In this document: positions 59,763-64,000 of the stretch, piece after piece
Numbering within the stretch: position 1 is the stretch's first letter
How the letters are laid out: each line of letters starts with the position of its first letter
The notes under the pieces: model-generated
Told to the model about the DNA's origin: nothing
The model's input: the letters and a program-made list of their open reading frames with translations, nothing else
Database searches by the model: none
NCBI GenBank assembly: GCA_014240165.1
Contig: JAAZXM010000001.1
Coordinates: forward strand, 157,033-221,032
DNA from: Myxococcales bacterium
Lineage (GTDB): Bacteria > Myxococcota_A > UBA9160 > UBA4427
Reading direction: 5' to 3'
DNA: 64,000 nt
Program-made: the position numbers and the translations under genes

Positions 59763-60587
59763 CTAGCGGCTGCGCCGCAGCGCCTCTTCAACGCTGCCCT
59801 CGCTCGCGCGCAAAAGAGCTCGCGCCTGATCGCGGTCGACTCCAGCCACCTCCATCACGATCCGCATCGCGCGGCCGCGCAATTTATTCGAAACCGGGGT
59901 GACGTGAGTCATCAAGTTGCCGCGGACTTTACCGAGCTTGACCATCACCGCGGTGGACAGGGCCGCCAGTACCATCTTCTGGGCCAGGCCCCCCTTCATC
60001 CGCGTAGATCCGGCGACCACTTCGGGGCCTACTTCTGGGACAATCGCGATCTCGCCATATTCGGCCAGGGGAGAGTCACGGTCGCAGGTAATCGCAATGG
60101 TGCGCGCGCCGATTTCTCGAGCAGCTTCCATTGCGCCAATCACGAAGGGTGTACGGCCGCTCGCCGAAATTCCCACCACGGCGTCACCCATGGAGAGGCC
60201 GCGCTCGCCGAGTTCGAAAGCGGCAGCTTCCGAATCATCCTCCGCTCCTTCGACGGGGTGGCGAAGGGCCCGGTCGCCACCGGCGATCACGGCCTGTACC
60301 GCTCGCGGACTCATGCCATAGGTGGGCGGAATCTCCGAAGCGTCGAGCACACCCAGACGACCGCTGGTGCCGGCACCCACGTTGAACCAGCGCCCGCCGC
60401 CACCAATCGCCGTAGCCAGAACGTCCACGGCCCGTTCCATCTCGGGAAGGCAAGCGCCGACTGCCGCATGTGCACAGCCGTCCTGCTCATGGATCAGGGC
60501 GAGAACGTCTCCTGTCGAGCGGCGGTCGAGATCTCGCGCCGCCTCCAGGACCGCTTCGGTCGGAAGTTTTTCCGGCTTGGACGCCAT
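59763..60587 (-). CDS. murQ: N-acetylmuramic acid 6-phosphate etherase
   Basis: Cleaves the lactyl ether of MurNAc-6-phosphate to give GlcNAc-6-phosphate and lactate during wall recycling. The SIS domain reads RWFNVGAGTSGRLGVLDASE, IPPTYGMSP, AVIAGGDRALRHPVEGAEDD, VGISASGRTPFVIGAMEAA, GSTRMKGGLAQKMVLAALST and GNLMTHVTPVSNKLRGRAMR. The catalytic Glu lies in LDASEIPPTYG. The C-terminal helical tail (DRDQARALLRASEGSVEEAL) is typical. AAGGA precedes MASKPEK. It works with the MltG and SLT products in peptidoglycan turnover. It is divergent from mutS2 with a 73-bp gap. Confidence 0.94.
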   Translation of the reverse strand: MASKPEKLPTEAVLEAARDLDRRSTGDVLALIHEQDGCAHAAVGACLPEMERAVDVLATAIGGGGRWFNVGAGTSGRLGVLDASEIPPTYGMSPRAVQAVIAGGDRALRHPVEGAEDDSEAAAFELGERGLSMGDAVVGISASGRTPFVIGAMEAAREIGARTIAITCDRDSPLAEYGEIAIVPEVGPEVVAGSTRMKGGLAQKMVLAALSTAVMVKLGKVRGNLMTHVTPVSNKLRGRAMRIVMEVAGVDRDQARALLRASEGSVEEALRRSR

Positions 60588-60660
60588 GTACTTTCCTTCG
60601 GCTTGCACCTCGAAAGAGCTGAGCCCAACCGCTCGCCCTGGGCATCGCTACACTCGTGCC

Positions 60661-63144
60661 ATGTCGTTTCGCGCCGATCAGGCGACTCTCGAGGCCCTGG
60701 AGTGGCCCCAGGTCGTGGAACTGCTCCGCGAGCAATGCCGCACTGCCCAAGGCGGCGGCTGGCTCTCCGAGGCGGAAAAAACCATGGCAGCGGAAAATTC
60801 CGCCCCTGCTGCACAACCCGCCGAGGACCGCGCTCTTCGGCGGCAATACCCCCCTTGCCTATTCCCCGAGACCTATGCGGGTGTGCTGGAACGTTTGGGG
60901 GAAACCGACGAAGCACGCGGGCTACTCGACGCCGAGCAGATCCCGCCCCTCGGTGCCACAGCCGAACTCTCTCCCCTGCTCTCACGGGCGGAGAAGAGCG
61001 GCGTTCTCGAAATCACCGAACTGGCGGACGTGCGCCGCACACTCGAAACCCTGCGCCACGTAGCCGGCTTCTTCCGCAGTCGCGAGGAGAGCGCGCCCCG
61101 GCTCGCCGAAGCCGCCGAGTCGGTCCGGGATCACCCGGATCTCGAGGGGGAGATCGACCGCTGCATCGACCCTTCGGGTGAAGTGCGCGACCAGGCTTCC
61201 AACCGGCTCGCAGCCGCCCGGCGCAACATCATTCACTTCTCGAGCGATCTCCAGCGGCGACTGGACCGCTATGTGCGCGACCCTGAGATCAGCCGACACC
61301 TCTCGGACGCCTATTACACCGTCCGCAATGATCGATACGTCCTCCCGGTGAAAGCCGATTCCCGGGGAAGAGTGGGCGGAATTGTTCACGATGCCTCGCG
61401 CTCGGGCACGACGTTGTTCATCGAACCCGAAGCCGTGGTCGAAGTGAACAACCAGCTGAAAAAAGCCGAATTGGAGGTAGGTCAGGAGATCCGTCGCATT
61501 CTCCGCGAACTCTCCCGCCAGGTCGCCGAGTCGGCCGATTCGATTCGCGCCGGCCTCGAGATCCTGGCCCGGCTCGACCTTGCCTTTGCCCGGGGACGCC
61601 TCTCCAGCATCATGGAAGCCCACTCACCCCGAGTCGAGGAGGATGGAGTCTTCGAATTGCCAGGCCTCCGCCATCCCCTGATCGCGAGTGCGGACTGCGT
61701 GGCCAACGACCTCCGCCTGGGGGACGACTTTTCTATCCTCGTACTTTCGGGGCCGAATGCCGGGGGCAAGACCGTCTCCATGAAGGCGGTGGGTTTGGTG
61801 GCGCTCTTCGTACGCGCCGGGCTGCATATTCCCTGCGAAGCGGGCGCCCGGGTGGGTGCCGTCGAGCACCTGCTGGCGGATATCGGGGATCACCAGAATA
61901 TCGGCGAGAGTCTTTCGACATTCTCTGCCCATATGGCGAACCTGGCGAAAATCGTCGAGCGCGCAGGCCCCCGAAGCCTCGTGGTTCTGGACGAAATCGG
62001 GGTGGGGACGGATCCCGGCGAGGGCGCTGCACTGGCCCAATCGATCCTGGAAAACCTCGCTGATCGGGGAGCCCGGGTCATCACCACAACCCATTACAAC
62101 CTCCTCAAGGAAATGGCGGACGTCGATCCTCGCTTTCAGAATGCAAGCGTCGAATTCGATGCGGTGAGTCTCGCGCCCACCTACCGCATTCATATCGGAA
62201 CCCCCGGTGTTTCATCGGCATCCGCCGTTGCCGCGCGCATGGGCATGCCCAGCGAGGTCCTCGAGAGAGCCGATGCCCTGCTCGAGCGCGATGATCGCAA
62301 GCTCGAGCGCATGCTCAGCGAATTGGCCACGAGCCGGGCCACCCTCGCCACGGAGAAAGACCAGGCCAAACGGGTCCGTGCCGAGGGCGAGACCGCCCGT
62401 AACGAATACCGCGCCAAGCTCGAGCGACTCCAGGAACGCAGGGACGAACTCTTCGGGAAGATGCGCGCGGATCTCGACCTGGCATTCAAGGAAGCCCACG
62501 CCGAGGTCGCCGGGGTCATTCGCGACCTGCAACGCGGACCCACCTCCCAAAAAGCCGCCGGAGCCCGCAGCCAATTGAAGGATCTCGCGGAGAAAACGCG
62601 CCAATCAGAGAGCGAAGCCGGCCTCAGCACGCCCCCCCGCCCCAGTGGACTGCGCCCTGTGGACTGGCGCCACGCCGGACCGGGCGACGCCATCCGGCTC
62701 GCCGCGGGAGGCACGGGCATCCTCGAGAGCCTCCCCGATCGCAAGGGCAGGGTGGGGGTTCGCCTGGGCGGGAAGCGACTCGTGCTGGCCGCCGAGCAGG
62801 TGGGGCGCCTCGAAAATGATGACGCCCCCGCCCCGGATCCGGGTCGGCGTGTGCGCATCGAGCGAGCCGAACCCGTCCCCGCAGACGAAGCCTTCCCGGG
62901 CGGAACACCCAGTTGCGATCTTCGCGGCGAGCGCGTGGACGCCGCCATCGACCGGCTTTCCGAGGCGCTGGATCGGGCAGCAGCGGATGGCTGTGACGGC
63001 CTTCGGGTCATCCATGGCATCGGGACCGGCGCACTACGCCAGGCCGTGCGCAGCTTTCTCGAACACTCGACCTACGTGATTCGCTACGCATCACCTTCGC
63101 CCGAGGAAGGCGGCGAGGGCGTCACCCTGGCAGAGTTCGCCTAA
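60661..63144 (+). CDS. mutS2: Endonuclease MutS2 with Smr domain
   Basis: MutS-family ATPase without the mismatch-recognition domain, 827 residues. DNA-binding clamp segments occupy the first half (AYYTVRNDRYVLPVKADSRG, VHDASRSGTTLFIEPEAVVE). The ATPase has SGPNAGGKTVSMKAVGLVAL, IGESLSTFSAHMANLAKIVE, LVVLDEIGVGTDPGEGAALA and TTTHYNLLKEMADVDP. A coiled-coil linker and a KOW-like part precede the C-terminal Smr nuclease-like domain (CDLRGERVDAAIDRL, VIHGIGTGALRQAVRSFL). MutS2 has been implicated in recombination control and in splitting collided ribosomes. Its 3' end overlaps the next gene by 4 bp, convergently. Confidence 0.95.
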   Translation: MSFRADQATLEALEWPQVVELLREQCRTAQGGGWLSEAEKTMAAENSAPAAQPAEDRALRRQYPPCLFPETYAGVLERLGETDEARGLLDAEQIPPLGATAELSPLLSRAEKSGVLEITELADVRRTLETLRHVAGFFRSREESAPRLAEAAESVRDHPDLEGEIDRCIDPSGEVRDQASNRLAAARRNIIHFSSDLQRRLDRYVRDPEISRHLSDAYYTVRNDRYVLPVKADSRGRVGGIVHDASRSGTTLFIEPEAVVEVNNQLKKAELEVGQEIRRILRELSRQVAESADSIRAGLEILARLDLAFARGRLSSIMEAHSPRVEEDGVFELPGLRHPLIASADCVANDLRLGDDFSILVLSGPNAGGKTVSMKAVGLVALFVRAGLHIPCEAGARVGAVEHLLADIGDHQNIGESLSTFSAHMANLAKIVERAGPRSLVVLDEIGVGTDPGEGAALAQSILENLADRGARVITTTHYNLLKEMADVDPRFQNASVEFDAVSLAPTYRIHIGTPGVSSASAVAARMGMPSEVLERADALLERDDRKLERMLSELATSRATLATEKDQAKRVRAEGETARNEYRAKLERLQERRDELFGKMRADLDLAFKEAHAEVAGVIRDLQRGPTSQKAAGARSQLKDLAEKTRQSESEAGLSTPPRPSGLRPVDWRHAGPGDAIRLAAGGTGILESLPDRKGRVGVRLGGKRLVLAAEQVGRLENDDAPAPDPGRRVRIERAEPVPADEAFPGGTPSCDLRGERVDAAIDRLSEALDRAAADGCDGLRVIHGIGTGALRQAVRSFLEHSTYVIRYASPSPEEGGEGVTLAEFA

Positions 63145-64000
63145 CTCCCGCCGCCCGGCGCAGCATCCCGTGCGTCGGCGATGAGATCGGCGGCGGCCCG
63201 GAAGCCCGCCACCACCTGCCCCTCAACGCCCGGGGCGATCAAGTAGTTGCCGGCGAAATAAAGCCGCCGGCCCCGGGAACGGCGATCTTCCTGTACGCGG
63301 CGAAAACGGGCGAGTGCGCGGTAGGCGCCAACATCGAAGGCCGGGATGCCCGCCGCACTGCGATGCAGCCGAAAAGCGCCGACGCTGCCCACCAGCGCGG
63401 GATAGAGATTCTCGAGATCCGCGAGCAGGCCCTTGGCGACCCCATCGTCGGGAACTTGCGCCGCGGTTCGGGCAAACGCCTCTCGGGCGCGCACCATGGC
63501 CATCCCCGCACCGCTGGCCACTCGGCTGCCGGCGAGGCCGGGCTCGAAGACGACACTTTCCGCCGAGAAACCCTCACCATGGGGCAGACGAACCCGCTCG
63601 GGCATGCCGCTGGGCGCACGCTCCAGGTCGGCCGTCAGGGTGACGGTCGGGCGATAACGCACGCCCGCGAAGAAATCGCGCTCGGCCGGTTCGAGTTGGG
63701 TGGCTGCCAATTGACCCGCATCCTCGGCGGAGGTTGCCACCACCACGGCATCGGCACGCAGCGGGGTCGCGCCCACCCCGGCGCCTTCGAAGGTCACCGC
63801 ATATCCCTGCGCTCCCTCGGCTTCGATTCCCAGAACAGCGCCGTGGTGCCGAGTCGCCAGGGCCTGACTCGCTGCGCCAAAGATTGCCTCCAAACCCGAG
63901 CGCGCCAGCCCGGGATACCCCGAGGAACCGGCCATCCGGGCACGCCAAAGGAGCAGGGCCGTGACTCGAGACAATTCGCTTGCCTCGCCGGAAAAGAAGT
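63141..64000 (-). CDS. FAD-dependent amine oxidase/protoporphyrinogen oxidase-like protein (N-terminally truncated)
   Basis: The frame is open across the right edge, so only the C-terminal portion of about 280 residues is present. GYPGLARSGLEAIFGAASQA, DAVVVATSAEDAGQLAATQL and LYFAGNYLIAPGVEGQVVAG fit the substrate and FAD C-terminal parts of the flavin amine oxidase superfamily. The last of these is the FAD-binding FAGNY-type motif, close to protoporphyrinogen oxidase HemY and squalene/carotenoid oxidoreductases. Choosing among these needs the missing N-terminal half with the GxGxxG motif. It is convergent with mutS2. Confidence 0.72.
   Translation of the reverse strand, partial: FFSGEASELSRVTALLLWRARMAGSSGYPGLARSGLEAIFGAASQALATRHHGAVLGIEAEGAQGYAVTFEGAGVGATPLRADAVVVATSAEDAGQLAATQLEPAERDFFAGVRYRPTVTLTADLERAPSGMPERVRLPHGEGFSAESVVFEPGLAGSRVASGAGMAMVRAREAFARTAAQVPDDGVAKGLLADLENLYPALVGSVGAFRLHRSAAGIPAFDVGAYRALARFRRVQEDRRSRGRRLYFAGNYLIAPGVEGQVVAGFRAAADLIADARDAAPGGGS

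Overview
The window is GC-rich, densely packed bacterial chromosome, and both ends cut a gene. LolA, Lgt-dependent lipoprotein processing, an anti-sigma/ECF sigma pair and a TraB/GumN lipoprotein point to a Gram-negative cell. A PilZ protein of the type common in myxobacteria, a class I lysyl-tRNA synthetase, a B12-dependent ribonucleotide reductase, F420-type oxidoreductases and many acyl-CoA enzymes suggest a former-deltaproteobacterial or neighbouring lineage (Myxococcota, Binatota or similar). That placement is inference; no rRNA or tRNA gene was seen.

Positions 1-16 kb: a truncated mltG and, on the minus strand, the central feature of the window, a complete Pup-proteasome operon. Its order is mpa, dop, pup, prcB, prcA, pafA, the same as in Actinobacteria. 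It is followed by a coiled-coil membrane protein, mreB and a class I lysS. Upstream of mpa lies an 850-bp non-coding stretch, then lolA and ftsK, with ssb divergent.

Positions 16-31 kb: PilZ protein, RadC, a secreted unknown, an anti-sigma/ECF-sigma pair, moaC, a lysophospholipase-like hydrolase and a lytic transglycosylase on the minus strand. Then come an orphan soluble histidine kinase and lgt (plus), and an unknown helical protein, an odd IMPase-family protein and nrdJ (minus). Upstream of nrdJ is a 1.7-kb gene-free region with several unrelated pyrimidine-rich tandem repeats and GC-rich hairpins.

Positions 32-45 kb: F420-dependent NADP reductase, DUF971 protein, histidinol-phosphatase-like enzyme, methylsuccinyl-CoA dehydrogenase-like enzyme, M18 aminopeptidase, enoyl-CoA hydratase, Nudix hydrolase, glutathione reductase, COG0523 GTPase, endonuclease III, isocitrate-lyase superfamily enzyme, TesB and an F420-type luciferase-like oxidoreductase.

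Positions 45-64 kb: amt-glnK behind a convincing sigma-54 promoter, quinone oxidoreductase, TraB/GumN lipoprotein, gamma-carbonic-anhydrase-like protein, TetR, an E2-like acyltransferase lacking the catalytic His, GNAT, DUF4336, argD, enoyl-CoA hydratase and glutaredoxin. A small acidic protein with its own sigma-54 promoter follows, then an acyl-CoA dehydrogenase, two SDRs, murQ, mutS2 and a truncated FAD oxidoreductase.

Together the genes describe a cell with regulated proteolysis by pupylation, a metabolism rich in acyl-CoA turnover (possibly the ethylmalonyl-CoA pathway), F420 redox chemistry and sigma-54 nitrogen control.
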